Shown: positions 1 to 10,439 of the stretch, piece after piece | How the letters are laid out: each line of letters begins with the position of its first letter | Numbering within the stretch: the first letter of the stretch is position 1 | Assembly: GCA_958450365.1 (NCBI GenBank) | Contig: CAUEEP010000134.1 | Span: 294,001-358,000 of the forward strand | Length of the DNA: 64,000 bases | Direction of reading: 5' to 3' | Origin: Mesorhabditis belari | Taxonomy: Eukaryota; Nematoda; Chromadorea; Rhabditida; Rhabditidae | Notes under the pieces: generated by a model | Seen by the model: the letters and a program-made list of their open reading frames with translations, nothing else | What the model was told of the DNA's origin: nothing | Databases searched by the model: none | Position numbers and translations under genes: made by a program

Positions 1-100
1 AACTTATCTAATTGCTCTCGTGCTCCACCCCAGCAGGCGATCACAAATCAATCTCAGCAATCAAGTCAAAGCAATCAAATCTCAGCAATAAACTAAATAC

Positions 101-655
101 CTTATTCTCTCTAATAGTAGTACACCGGGCCGAGTTTGATGACTATTTTACCGTTTCCAAGCTTTCCCAGAACCTCAACACTCAAATCAAAGGCTTCCAA
201 AGCTTCACAGAAGCTCAACATTCTAATCTCTCACTAGATCTCATCGTCAGCTACATTTTCCGCCCTCACATCGATAGGTTCTGATAAGCGGTTCTCGAGA
301 TTTGGAGGAATTTAGGCGAGGCTCATGGTGCGCTACTGCTCAGGGCTCAGCTCAGGGCTCAGCTCAGGGCTCAGCTCAGGGCTCAGCTCAGGGCTCAGCT
401 CATGGCGCAGCTCATGGCGCAGCTCATGGCGCAGCTCATGGCGCAGCTCAGGGCTCAGCTCAGGGCTCAGCTCAGGGCTCAGCTCAGGGCTCAGCTCATG
501 GCGCAGCTCAGTGCTCAGCTCAGGGCTCAGCTCATGGCGCAGCTCAGTGCTCAGCTCAGGGCTCAGCTCAGGGCTCAGCTCAGGGCTCAGCTCAGGGCTC
601 AGCTCAGGGTGCTCAGGGTGCGCTACGCTTTTGTATGCATTAGAGAGAATACAGT
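101..655. mobile_element. TA-flanked MITE, copy 1, with expanded internal minisatellite
   Basis: Left end near 101 reads TTATTCTCTCTAATAGTAG and the right end near 635-655 is its inverse (CATTAGAGAGAATAC). The same body (a stretch containing CCGAGTT, TTTCCAAGCTTTCCCAGAA, ACATCGATAGGTTCTGAT and CGGTTCTCGAGATTT) recurs at 680-893, 8091-8421 and 31214-31442. No transposase is encoded. The TIR plus TA flanks (clearest in the 8.1 kb copy) suggest a Tc1/mariner-type nonautonomous element; that assignment is inference. Confidence 0.75.
340..612. repeat. 12-bp minisatellite inside MITE copy 1
   Basis: About 22 tandem units of CAGGGCTCAGCT with CATGGCGCAGCT variants. Because the period is divisible by three, all frames stay open and give AQGS/GLSS-type nonsense peptides; this is not taken as coding. 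The same unit, in fewer copies, sits at the same place in the 8.1 kb copy of the element. Confidence 0.9.
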
Positions 656-660
656 AGTGC

Positions 661-894
661 CTAATAGTAGTAGTGCTCTAAGTCTCTAATAGTAGTGCAC
701 CGAGCCGGGCCGAGTTGGTGACTATTTTACTGTTTCCAAGCTTTCCCAGAACCTCAACACTCAAATCCCCCACTAGATCTCATCGTCAGCTACATTTTCC
801 GCCCTCACATCGATAGGTTCTGATTAGCGGTTCTCGAGATTTCCAGGAATTTAGACGACGCTAAGGGTGTCCTACTATTAGAGAGAATACGGTA
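661..894. mobile_element. MITE copy 2 (no minisatellite expansion)
   Basis: Same body as copy 1, directly adjacent to it. The right end CTATTAGAGAGAATACGG is intact near 875-892; the left end is partly duplicated (two TAATAGTAG pieces at 662-695). It has only a single unexpanded version of the region that became the 12-bp array in copies 1 and 3. Confidence 0.75.
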
Positions 895-1074
895 AGCTAT
901 CTTCTTTCTTTTCCGAATCTTAAACTTTAAAATAAAGTCATCGTAGCGTTTTCCACGCAATCTAAGCCCCGCCCCTTTTTGCCAATGGCTGCGCACAGAC
1001 GGACAAACGTCTCTTCTGCTTTATATATAGTAAAAACTCATTCACTTATTGAATCATCAAGCAATCTGCAAGAA

Positions 1075-1500
1075 TTTTAGCCTTAAGATTTGCATTTAAA
1101 AGTTGAAGCAAGCTTTTAAGTGTATTTTATCAACTAGTTGCCTTGAGTTTTGCATTTTAAAGTTTAAAAAAGGCTTTTAGCTTCATTTTATCAACTAGTT
1201 GCCTTGAGTTTTTTAGTTTTAAAGTTTAGTAAAAGCTTTTAAGTATATTTTATCAATTTCTTGTCTTGATCTTTGAGTTTTAAAGGTTAAAAAAGGCTTT
1301 TAAATGTATTTTGTCAACTAGTTGGCTTGACTTTTGAGTTTTAAAGTTGAAGAAAGCCTTTGAGTGTATTTTGTCAACTAGTTGCCTTGTTTTTTTAGTT
1401 TTAAAGGTTAAAAAAGGCTTTTAAATGTATTTTGTCAACTAGTTGCCTTGAGATTTGCATTTTAAAGTTTAAAAAAGGCTTTTAAATGAACTTTGTCAAG
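1075..1500. repeat. ~61-bp tandem repeat, about 7 units
   Basis: Units are marked by TCAACTAGTTGCCTTGAG followed by TTTTAAAGTT and an AAAGGCTTTTA run, spaced about 61 bp (near 1130, 1191, 1313, 1373, 1435). The core CAACTAGTTG is a perfect 10-bp palindrome. No coding potential seen. Confidence 0.85.
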
Positions 1501-1547
1501 ATTTCAATGAAGAAAGTACAATTTGTATGCTTCTTTAAACCTTTAAA

Positions 1548-2242
1548 GGGGGGGTATTAATCGCGGCCGGGTGACGATAAAAAATTTTTTACGGCAACCA
1601 CCTGTTTTTTTATTTTAATATCGCTGATTTTATTATAAAAAGAATAAAAATCACCCGGCTAGAGTGATTTGATGGGTTTACAAATTTTTGGAGATGCTGC
1701 AAGGCTTGGAGAAAAACAAGATCGTCACTCATCAGACACCTCAGCACAGTCTAGATCGATTGAATTTTAATTGCAGATAAATTTAAAAACAAAATAAAAA
1801 GCACAAAAAACAATAAAAATAAATTGTTAATCTATAATTCTTCCTCTTGCTCACTTTCATCTTCGCTCAAGTACAGCAGTTCCTCAAATCGGCTTCCTAT
1901 CTTATCAATTTCCAGCGCATCTTCACCAGAAGTGACTGAATCTCCTCCACCGTAGGACATCTTCAGCGCTTTAATTGACACAATTAGATCTTTTTTCCAT
2001 TTGTGGTCGCTTGTGGTTTTAGTTTTCTCAAATAGGTGCCTTTTAGCTGAGGTGTCTGATGAGTGACGATCTTGTTTTTCTCCAAGCCTTGCAGTGTCTC
2101 CAAAAATTTGTAAACCCATCAAATCACTCTAGCCGGGTGATTTTTATTCTTTTTATAATAAAATCAGCGATATTAAAACAAAAAAACAGGTGGTTGCCGT
2201 AAAAAAATTTTTATCGTCACCCGGCCGCGATTAATACCCCCC
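1548..2242. mobile_element. 695-bp foldback element with ~200-bp arms and TTTAAA flanks
   Basis: Arms 1548-1753 and about 2036-2242 are near-perfect inverse copies. The termini are G(6-7)TATTAATCGCGG and its complement, flanked on both sides by TTTAAA (1542-1547 and 2243-2248). A TTAA or TTTAAA target-site duplication is therefore possible: a piggyBac-like TTAA footprint with an extra A/T is one reading, but no transposase is present to test it. The spacer between the arms carries a 96-codon open frame. Confidence 0.8.
1832..2122 (-). CDS. Hypothetical 96-aa ORF within the foldback element
   Basis: Starts inside the right arm (MMGLQIFGD) and ends in the spacer with an acidic tail (YLSEDESEQEEEL). 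The spacer part (KKDLIVSIKALKMSYGGGD...) looks more protein-like than the low-complexity frames elsewhere: mixed composition and no repeats. The family is not recognised. It might be the C-terminal remnant of the element's transposase or captured host sequence; both are guesses. The left arm contains the matching N-terminal codons but not the rest. Confidence 0.3.
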   Translation of the reverse strand: MMGLQIFGDTARLGEKQDRHSSDTSAKRHLFEKTKTTSDHKWKKDLIVSIKALKMSYGGGDSVTSGEDALEIDKIGSRFEELLYLSEDESEQEEEL

Positions 2243-2249
2243 TTTAAAA

Positions 2250-2985
2250 CCTTGAACCTTTTCCCAAAATTTGTTTTGCCTCATTATTTTCTTTTCCGGA
2301 AGTCAATGAATGGGTTTACTCAGCGGTTTTCTCTTTTTTTCCTTTTTCAAAAACAAAAAGAATAATTTGAAGACTTTTGTCTAAAGAAAAAAGAGAAATA
2401 TAAGTAAATTCTTTGTTTTTTTGTTTGTTTCTTTGTTTTAAGGTAAAAAGGGAAATAAGAATTAGGAAATCGGAAATTTGAAAGAAAATGTGTGTGTGTG
2501 TGTTTCCCAATTTCTAGTGTGCATTCCAGATAAGCAGAAATCAGTAGCAGATTTCGAAAATCTTTGAAACTCTTTTCTAATTTCACTTGAACTCTTATCC
2601 TCCCATTTTCTCAAAGATTTAGTTGTATTTTCGAATTTTTCCATGAAATTTGGACGATCTGGAAGTCATGTTTGAATTGAAACCGGTTGTTTTTTTGATT
2701 TAGAAGCAAAATAGATAGTTGCGTATTGAACCGGACACCACCTCGACACGGGGGGGAGTACTATTACAGTATTTACGGTAATCTCACTCTCAAATGAAAG
2801 AGTACCATCTCTAAAGCTTTCAATACAATACGACGTCCATTTTGTTCATCTTTCTTCTTTAGCTTGTCGATAGAATTTCTTTGTAAATCGTTCATTTTCG
2901 TCAGCTAATTTTAAGCTTTCAAAGTCTTATTTAGTCTTTCAAGCTAAAGAAAAAACGGCTGGACAGGTTTAATTTGGGGATTGTT
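2250..2985. other. Unassigned spacer
   Basis: AT-rich DNA with a (TG)7 run near 2489-2502 and a G-rich block at 2750-2757 followed by ACAGTATTTACGGTA, which resembles the right end of the MITE at 47.1-47.4 kb. N-terminal exons of the downstream heat-shock gene probably lie here or upstream, but I could not identify them. Confidence 0.4.
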
Positions 2986-2987
2986 AT

Positions 2988-3270
2988 TGGGGCGGGGCGC
3001 GTATAAAAGGTCTCACAGTGGCCCCGCCCCTTTTCCCATTGGCAAACTTTGAGATCAAATTTCTCGGTGTTGAGCTGTCCAATTGAAATAGTTTTTATAC
3101 CAATCGATAGAGAAAGACTTGGCGCATCTAATGATACAAAAACTATTTCAAGTGGACTGCCCAACACCAAGAAATTTGAGCTCAAAGTTTTGCCAATGGG
3201 GAAAGGGGCCAGGGCGCGTATAAAAGGCTACACAATGGCCCCGCCCCTTTTCCATTAGCAATCCAATGGC
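2988..3270. mobile_element. Palindromic MITE with GC-box, TATA and CCAAT-like motifs
   Basis: Inverted arms (TTTGAGATCAAATTTCT...; GAAATAGTTTTTATACCAA... against ...ACCAAGAAATTTGAGCTCAAA) surround a short centre near 3110. Each side also carries, in the same orientation, GGGGCGGGGCGCG or similar, TATAAAAGG and GGCCCCGCCCCTTTT, plus CCATTGGC or its complement. Related copies are at 4793-5000, 6461-6770 and 6770-6910. It lies immediately upstream of a heat-shock protein exon. Confidence 0.7.
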
Positions 3271-3333
3271 ACTATAATCTTTATGAATTGCTGAAAATGA
3301 TAGAAAACTTTTGAAAAACTGATTTCTTTTTAG

Positions 3334-6300
3334 GTGGCGATCTGATGGCCGTTCGGCCGAGCTATGACCCATATTTGGACAATTTAAAAAGTCCACTCAT
3401 TCGCGATGAATCCGATGGAAAAACGCTTAGACTTCGGTGAGTTTTGTGAATAATATTATCTATATTTTAATCTATATTAAACACATTTTAAACTTTCAAT
3501 TTGTTTCTTTTCTCAATTTAAGTTTTAAAGTTCAAAAACTCACGATTATCTCAGCTCAAATCTCCAGAAATTTCAATTCTCGATCTCGATCATTCTCGAT
3601 TTCAATCATTCTCGATTTCAATCATTCTTCTGTCGAGAACGATCGTCGCTTCTCGATCTTGATGATCGTCTTGATGATGCTCCAGAAGAATCGCTGAGCA
3701 CTCCAAGAAAGAAACGGGTTTCATACTCGGAAACAGTCGATAAACGCATGTTCCGAAAGGGATCGTGCGGCACAAAAGAGACGGCACAAAAGAGACGGCA
3801 CAAAAGAGACGGCACAGAAGAGACGGCACAAAAGAGACGGCACAGAAGAAACGAGCCGAGAAGAGCTGTTTGAGAAAAGAGAGGAAAATGAGGGGAGAAG
3901 TGACATCGGAAAGCGATCCGAATAAGGAAATTGACAAGGAGGAAAGGAAATGAAGGAAAGGAAATGAAGAGGAGGGAAAAGCCGGCTTTCGAACCGATAA
4001 TCGACAAGATAGTGGCTTTTGCGAGGATGAAGAGCCACCAAAAGAAGACCCGGATCCGTAGAATAGAGCTGGATCCGTAGAATAGAGCTGGATCCGTAGA
4101 ATAGAGCTGGATCCGCAGAATAGAGCTGGATCCGCATGGTTCGCTCTCAAAGTCAGCGCTGGAGCTCAGAGAGTAGCGCTATCAATCTATCAATATCATC
4201 AAAACCCCGCAAATCATCAATGTATCAAAGCAAATTACAACTCCTCTTTTAATTTTTCCTTTTTTGATTAAGTCAATCAATTTCCCTTTATATAAGAATT
4301 TAAACTATTTAAAAGAGCTGGATCCGCATGGTTCGCTCTCAGCGTCAGCGCTGGAGCTCAGAGAGTAGCGCCATCAAAAAAGACTGAATATTAAGTAATT
4401 GGGAGATTAAAAATTCGACTTTCCAGCTTCGACGTGGCTCAATATAAGCCCGAGGAGGTGACAGTGAAAACCATCGACAATCGTCTGCTCGTCCACGCGA
4501 AACACGAGGAAAAATCCCCGCAACGCACCGTTTTCCGTGAATATAATCAGGTTAGTGAAAAGAAGTACAATCGATTATTATTACATGCAAACCCAGAGAA
4601 CCCAGAGATCGATATTACAATCGATTGTATAAAGAAATACAAAAATTCGATAAAATACAACAGAATAAAGTCTACATCAGAAATATAAAGAAATACAATA
4701 TTACCAGTTATTCTAAAGCCTAGACAAGACTAATATTGACTCTTTTGTCAAGATTCTTTTGTCTTTTAACTTCTGTCCAATCATGTTAAGCTCCGCCCCT
4801 TTGTCGGACCTTTTATACGTACCCTGCCCCTTGCCATTGGCAATCTAACTTTGAGCTCAAATATCTTGGGGTTGATCTGTCCAATTGAAGTAGTTTTTAA
4901 ACCAATCGATAGAGAAAGACTTGGCGCATCAAATGATACCAAGAATGTTTGAATTGAATGCCCCAACACCAAGATATTTGAGCTTAAAGTTAGATTGCCA
5001 ATGGCTTAAGCTCCGCCACTTTTTCTGTCAGTTTGCCGTTGGCAATCTGCGAATTTTGCTCGTATTTTAGCTGGTTTTTGTTTGTAAAACGTTGAATTTA
5101 CTTTGATTCGATTTGAAATCGAATTTTCTATCGAATCAAGCACACTCAACGTTTTACAAATCAAGGTACAGGCAAAATTGGTAGATTGCCAACGGCAAAC
5201 GAACAGAAAAAAGGGGCGGAGCTTAACATGGCTGTTAATATGCTTCTGTCGATTCTAGGCACGTTTTATGAGTTTTTCTATGAGTAAACCAGGTAAAACA
5301 AAAGCTAAATAAGGACAAAACCCTGGTTGTCTGTTAAAATCTGCTTGTCTAGGTCTAGTCTGTTAATTTCAGAACCAAGCCTATGCCAATAGCTCTTGGT
5401 TTAGCTCTAGCTCTTGGTTTAAGCCTGCTTTGCTTTACAAGCTTTGAAGAAATCTTCATTCCCTTTCCTTCAAAGCAATTCTTGCATCATCGTCGATCAT
5501 TTTAAATATCAAAAAGGACATTTTGCTAAAGATAAAAAGATGAAAAGGGACATTTTGCTGAAGAAATTTCCCATTCTTCTCAAATTTCTATCGATGAATT
5601 GTAGAGGTTGGGGCAAAAGCAAATTAGGGAAAAGGAAAAGAAAAAAAATGAGACAGATATCTAAAACAGATGCAAGAGTCGCGATTTAACGTCAGAAGTG
5701 GATAGCGGAGATCGGAGAGAAAAGAGAATGAGGTCTAGCTGAGCTGTGACCCTCACCAATCACCAATTCGACCACCTTCATGAAAAAAGAGACCTAAGCC
5801 AGACCTAAGCCTAAGCCAGATCTAAGCCTAAGCCAGACCTAAGCCCAGACCGATTACATGAGAGAAGCCGAGCAGGGCAGATCCCCCATGGCCCCCACTC
5901 ATTCACCCCTTTCTTCGTTTTTGTCAACTCTTGATCTCTGGCAAGTTCCGTGTCTCAAATGATACTTCTCTTCTCTTTTTTTCTTCTAGGAGAAAAGAGA
6001 ATGAGGTCTAGCTGAGCTGTGACCCTCACCAAATCACCAAGATCTTCTAGGATCTACACAGCTTTATTCTTTGCACATTTGTGTCCTTTAAGCATGTCCT
6101 TGTGTTTTTAAAAGCAATTCTTGCATCATCGATCATTTTAAATATCAAAAAGGACATTTTGCTAAATAAATAAACATTAAAAGGACATTTTGCTAAAGAA
6201 ATTTCCCATTCTTCTCAAATTTTTATCGATGAATTGAGGAAAAGGAAAAGAAAAAATGGAACATTGAATTTAGAAAAAGGATTGAAGAAAGAGGAAAAGA

Positions 6301-7973
6301 TTTGGATAAAAGTGGATAAAAGGAATTTGATTCTCGCCTTTTTCTAACGATTTTCTTTGACTTTCTTTTGGATAAACTGGATAAACAAAATTGTGAAAGT
6401 GAATTGAAAGGGAAAATTTAGAATTTCTTTGATAAAAATTGTAAAGATAGCTTGGTTTTAATTGGATGCCAACATCAAGAAATTTGAGCTTAAAGTCAGC
6501 TTGCTAATAGGAAAGGGGCTTCAGATGATTGGAGAAAAGTCAAGCAGCCAAGCTCAAATTTCTTGGTGTTGGGCTGTCCAATTGAAATAGTTTCTGTACC
6601 AATCGACAGAGAAAGACTTGGCGCATCTAATGATACCATGAAGATTGAAATTCGACAGTCCAACACAAAGATATTTGAGCTCAAAGTTAGATTGCTAATG
6701 GCAAAGGGGGCGGGGCGCGTATAAAAGGCCACACAATGGTCCCGCCCCTTTGCCATTGGCATACTTTGAGCTAATGTTTGAATTGGATTCCAACATCAAG
6801 AAATTTGAGCTTAAAGTCAGCTTGCTAATAGGAAAGGGGCTTCAGATGATTGGAGAAAAGTCAAGCAGCCAAGCTCAAATTTCTTGGTGTTGGGTTGTCC
6901 AATTGAAATAGCAGGCTGAACCAAGAGCTAGAGACTTATTGGCATAGGCTTGGTCCTGGAATTAACAGACTAGACCTAGACAAGCAGGTTTTAACAGGGT
7001 TTTGTCCTTATTTAGCTTCTAGACACTAGACAAGCAGGAAAATTTGAAATTTCTTTGATAAAAATTGTAAAGATAGCTTGGATTGAAAAGCGGATTGAAA
7101 AGATTGAAAAGCGGATTGAAAAGCGATCGTTTGGCTAGAGTTTTGAGAATTTTATAACAATTTTAATAGAAAACTGATGCTTGTTGGTCAAATGATAGAA
7201 AAAATTGAAGTAAATCTTTTCTCGTTGCCTCGATCTTCTAAGTCTCCACAGCTGTAGCCAGTATTTTGTTTATTTTTGAACCGCTAAAGCTGAAGAATCG
7301 CTAAGGCTTTGTCCAGAACAAATGAATTTACATCCAAAGAAGAAAATTTAATAAAATCTTCAGCCTAGGCTTTAATGAAATCTCTCGAAAAGCAAATTCA
7401 TTCAAAAAATTAAGAAATTTAGGGTTTTCGATCTTTAGGCAGAGGTTTTAGACCCTTAGCAGTTATCTAGGAAACTTCTAACCAACACAAATCGATTCTC
7501 TGTATCAATTTACATAGGATACATAAGCTAAAATTTTGATTTAAAGCTTGTGAAGCTAGCTAAAAAGGCTTAAAGTTCACAGAGGCAAAAAAAATTGTGA
7601 CAAATCAACTTTGAGCCTCTCTAGCTCGCTCGACAAGTTTTAAATCAGATTTTTACCTCTTTTCTTATGTAAATTGACACGGAGAATCGATTGGCGGTGA
7701 TTAGAAGTTTCCTGGATAACGGCTAAGGGTTTAAAAGGATCTCTGGGTTTGCATGGGCCGGCAGATCTATCTCATAAGTTTCAAGATCTGCCAAACTTAG
7801 CTCTGACTTGTTTAGCTTTGCCTGTTTGTCTACATTCCAAAGTCAAAACTTTTTTATTTCCAGGAATTTCTTCTTCCCCGTGGCACAAATCCTGAGTTGA
7901 TCAGCTCGACTTTGTCAACTGATGGAGTGCTCACCGTCGAGGCGCCACTTCCACAGCTCGCCATTCAACATTA
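3334..7973 (+). CDS. hsp-25: Small heat-shock protein (alpha-crystallin family, hsp-25-like), 3 exons seen
   Basis: Three exons read in consistent phase: 3334-3436, 4427-4550, 7864-7973 (stop TAG). The first gives ...DPYLDNLKSPLIRDESDGKT and LRLR; the second FDVAQYKPEEVTVKTIDN then RLLVHAKHEEK; the third EFLLPRGTNPELIS then a GVLTVEAPLP ending. This is a complete alpha-crystallin domain: beta-strand FDV..YKPEE, the HAKHEEK segment, the FLLP...NP loop and the GVLTVEAP strand. The family are ATP-independent chaperones that bind unfolding proteins as oligomers; the nematode hsp-25 type is expressed in muscle and pharynx. The 3334 exon begins with two bases of a split codon, so an upstream N-terminal part exists but was not found. 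Intron 1 (990 bp) holds a fragment of another reading frame and intron 2 (3313 bp) several foldback elements, both unusually large for this family. Orthology to hsp-25 rather than another sHSP is inference. Confidence 0.92.
3641..4052 (+). pseudogene. Exon-like fragments with RVxF-type motif, broken by a 14-bp array (unidentified)
   Basis: Within the first heat-shock intron, one frame reads DDAPEESLSTPRKKRVSYSE then TVDKRMFRKGS (about 3660-3765). A second frame reads KKKRAEKSCLRKERK then EVTSESDPNKEIDKEE (3855-3950). A third reads FRTDNRQDSGFCEDEEPPKE (3977-4052). All three look like a basic/acidic intracellular protein; KKRVSY resembles a PP1-docking RVxF motif with Tyr for Phe. Between the first two lie six copies of a 14-bp unit GGCACAAAAGAGAC (3774-3858), which shifts the frame. 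I do not recognise the protein; it may be a decayed gene copy inserted in the intron, or an alternative exon of unknown use. Confidence 0.35.
4052..4181. repeat. 19-bp tandem repeat plus a dispersed 55-bp repeat
   Basis: Five units of GGATCCGTAGAATAGAGCT run from 4052 to about 4137. The following block (ATGGTTCGCTCTC...GAGAGTAGCGC, 4136-4181) recurs once more at 4327-4372 with few differences. Confidence 0.8.
4793..5226. mobile_element. Two nested foldback MITEs in heat-shock intron 2
   Basis: 4793-5000 is a further copy of the GC-box/TATA MITE, here with TATA reading on the minus strand (CCTTTTATACG). 5005-5226 is a separate palindrome: AAGCTCCGCC...GTTTGCCGTTGGCAATCT at the left and AGATTGCCAACGGCAAAC...GGGGCGGAGCTT at the right, with an inner pair GTAAAACGTTGA / CAACGTTTTAC. 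Confidence 0.65.
5298..7030. repeat. Inverted and direct duplications filling heat-shock intron 2
   Basis: A ~110-bp inverted pair at 5298-5410 and 6906-7020 (AGCTAAATAAGGACAAAACC and its complement) brackets the region. Inside are direct duplications: 5475-5530 with 6111-6165 (TTGCATCATC...AAAAGGACATTTTGCT), 5716-5760 with 5990-6040 (GAATGAGGTCTAGCTGAGCT), and 6461-6595 with 6780-6910. A short CCTAAGCCAGA array, related to the telomere hexamer, lies at 5787-5850. No gene is apparent. Confidence 0.7.
7435..7745. mobile_element. ~300-bp foldback MITE in heat-shock intron 2
   Basis: The left side (CCCTTAGCAGTTATCTAGG, ATCGATTCTCTGTATCAATT) is inverted at the right (AATTGACACGGAGAATCGAT, CCTGGATAACGGCTAAGGG). 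Mismatches are moderate and arm length is about 80-100 bp on each side of an AT-rich centre. No coding sequence. Confidence 0.65.
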
Positions 7974-8090
7974 GAGATTTTACTATAAGATATTCAGGTA
8001 GTTATTCATCTGACGATCACATTTCCTCTTTGCATACAAAAGTACATTTCATCTTGCACTAGTTTTCAACTATTTTATATACCATATTCT

Positions 8091-8421
8091 CTCTAATAGT
8101 AGGCGGAGCCGAGTTGATGGCTATTTTACCGTTTCCAAGCTTTCCCAGAAGCTCAACACTCTAATCCCTCGCTAGATCACGTCGTCAGCTACATTTTCCG
8201 ACCCCACATCGATAGGTTCTGATAAGCGGTTCTCGAGATTTGGAGGAATTTAGGCGAGGCTCAGGGTGCGCTACTGCGCAGGGCTCAGCGCAGGGCTCAG
8301 CTCAGGGCTCAGCTCAGGGCTCAGCTCAGGGCGCAGCTCAGGGCGCAGCTCAGGGCGCAGCTCAGGGCTCAGGGTGCTCAGGGTGCGCTACGCTTTTATA
8401 TGCATTAGAGAGAATACGGTA
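8091..8421. mobile_element. MITE copy 3 with 12-bp array; TA target duplication visible
   Basis: The left terminus CCATATTCTCTCTAATAG follows TA, and the right terminus ATTAGAGAGAATACGG precedes TA. The body matches the copies at 0.1, 0.7 and 31.2 kb. The internal CAGGGCTCAGCT-type array (8270-8385) is shorter than in copy 1, so the same slippage-prone site has expanded to different lengths in different copies. Confidence 0.75.
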
Positions 8422-8689
8422 TATTCTTTGTTATCTTTTCTAAGATTATGGGACATTTGATAGCCGCTCCGCCCCTTTGTCATTGGCAATCTAACTTCAA
8501 TCAACGAGCAATCTTTAAACGAGAAAAGAATGTAAATTTTGGATGCGTTCACCAGATGCAAAAGTACACGTTCTTTTGCAACGTTCTAAACATTCTTTTG
8601 CAGTTGAAAAAGGCTACCTTTGGGCTATCCAAAGATATCTTTGGATTGAGATTGCTTTTGTATGCAAATTGAAGGAAATGCGGCCGCCA

Positions 8690-9590
8690 GAAGAATAAGT
8701 ATCAATATTCATTTTTCAATATTCAATATTCAATTGTTCTTTTCAACATTTCAAGCTATTCAATTGTTTAACTGAAAACAAAACAACTTGGCCATCAATA
8801 AGTTTAGCGTCAAATCGAAAAGTTAAAGCTATTTTGTAATCTGCTCATTTCTATCGTATTCGTTTTTCGATTTTCGCTAAATTCTTGGCGTCTTGGCTAC
8901 ATTTTTTACTCAAAATCTACTAAAAACAGCTTCTATAACTTAAAAAAAATCAATTTTGACTCTTAAAATCATCTATTTTCCCTAAATCTTCAAGATCAAT
9001 CAAAATTTGTGATTATTTCATCAAATTTTTGTCATTTTTTCGTTTTTCTATAGACAAATCGCTTGAATAGAACAAAGTTGCCTTAAGAGTTTTTCTTTTT
9101 AAAAAATCTTTTTGACTTTTTTGACTTTTTCAAACAAATTCTCATCATATCATTGTCATAATAAACTTTTTATTTCAAAGAATTTTCTCAAAAAAGAAAT
9201 CACAACAATGAAAAGATTTTCGTTTCAATTTTTGGGGATCACAGTGTTTTTTTTGGGTCTACCCCAAAACAGCGCCGCCAAAACAGCGCCAATGCAAAAA
9301 CTTTGTTTTGCATCGGCGCTGTTCTGGGCGTTTTTCATTGGCGCTGTTTTAGGTTCGGCGTTGTTTTGGTCGGCGTTGTTTTGGTCGGCGTTGTTTTGGT
9401 CGGCGTTGTTTTGGTCGGCGCTATTTTGGCGGCGCTGTTTTGGGATAGACCCTTTTTTTTTTGTTTTCACTAGAGAAGAATAAGTATCAATATTCAAATG
9501 TTCTTTTCAACATTTCAAGCTATTCAATTGTTTAATTGAAAACAAAACAACTTGACCATCAATAAGTTTAGCGTCAAATCGAAATCGAGT
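8690..9590. repeat. Direct-repeat pair flanking a foldback with 15-bp minisatellite
   Basis: A block of about 115-130 bp (AGAAGAATAAGTATCAATAT ... AAGTTTAGCGTCAAATCGAA) occurs at 8691-8820 and again at 9474-9587. Between them, 9254-9450 is a foldback (GGTCTACCCCAAAACAGCGC / GCGCTGTTTTGGGATAGACC). Inside it are five or six units of GGCGTTGTTTTGGTC (9355-9425). The remainder (8820-9230) is AT-rich without recognised features. Confidence 0.7.
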
Positions 9591-9906
9591 CTAATGATTT
9601 CTTGATTGAATATTTTGAAGTTGAAGAGAAAAAAGGCGGGAAATTGGTGTTAGTGTACTTTATTTTGTCGTCATTTTCTATTTACTTCATTTATTTTCTC
9701 AATCTTCTCTTTCTATCGTTAATTTGGCTCTATTTTTGTGTCGAATGTCGAATTTTGCAAAAAAGAATATTAAAAAAGATAAAAAGCTCTTTCATGAGCT
9801 TTAATTATAAATTTCGATCACAGAATGAGCTTTAAAGCTAGATTTATGAATGAACCGGGTCAAAATCAGTAGGCACAAAATACAAACGTTCTTACCCCAT
9901 GGCATG

Positions 9907-10388
9907 ATCGATCGGCGTCGATCCGCCACCAAATTTAACTGCAGGACGCAAGTATTTAATGTTATAACGTTGTCCGACTGGTCTCCGTATCAAATGATTG
10001 CCATCAGGGGCGAAATTGATTGATTGATTGACTTTCGATTCGTCGGTGAACAAAACACGGGCTCAATCGTGCGACGTCCAACTTTGATACTTCTTAGCAA
10101 ACTCGAGACGAAGCTTCCGGTGCTTAGCTACCATCAGAGGTTTGCTTAGCTACCATCAGATGTGGCGGCCCTTCTAGTCATCAATCCACCGTGAATCAAG
10201 CGTCGACCCACCGTTTTTCGAGAAATTCCTTTGTTAAATTGTTGCTTCACCATAGCCACGCCATCAGAAGCATTCAGATTTGGGTTCTTCTTGTGGGCCA
10301 GAACGAGCATGCGCTCGTTCATGTCTGTCAGACAATGCTGTCTTCTCGTAAAGTTGTAAAATATCAGCAAATCATCAAACGACATCAA
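9907..10388 (-). pseudogene. Tc1-like transposase relic
   Basis: Reading the minus strand from 10388: helix-turn-helix-like part (KKNPNLNASDGVAMVKQQ..., VGRRLIHGGLMTRRAATSD), stop codons and a short duplication near 10115-10160, then RLEFAKKYQSWTSHD, stop, ARVLFTDESKVN and RYNIKYLRPAVKFGGGS. LFTDESK holds the second catalytic Asp of the Tc1 DDE domain. In-frame stops and loss of the C-terminus (no final DE motif) show it is dead. It lies between the heat-shock and phosphatase genes. Confidence 0.8.
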
Positions 10389-10439
10389 AAAGATCGATCT
10401 TTACCGGTCAATCGATTATCGAGAAAACAAAGTTTTTAA

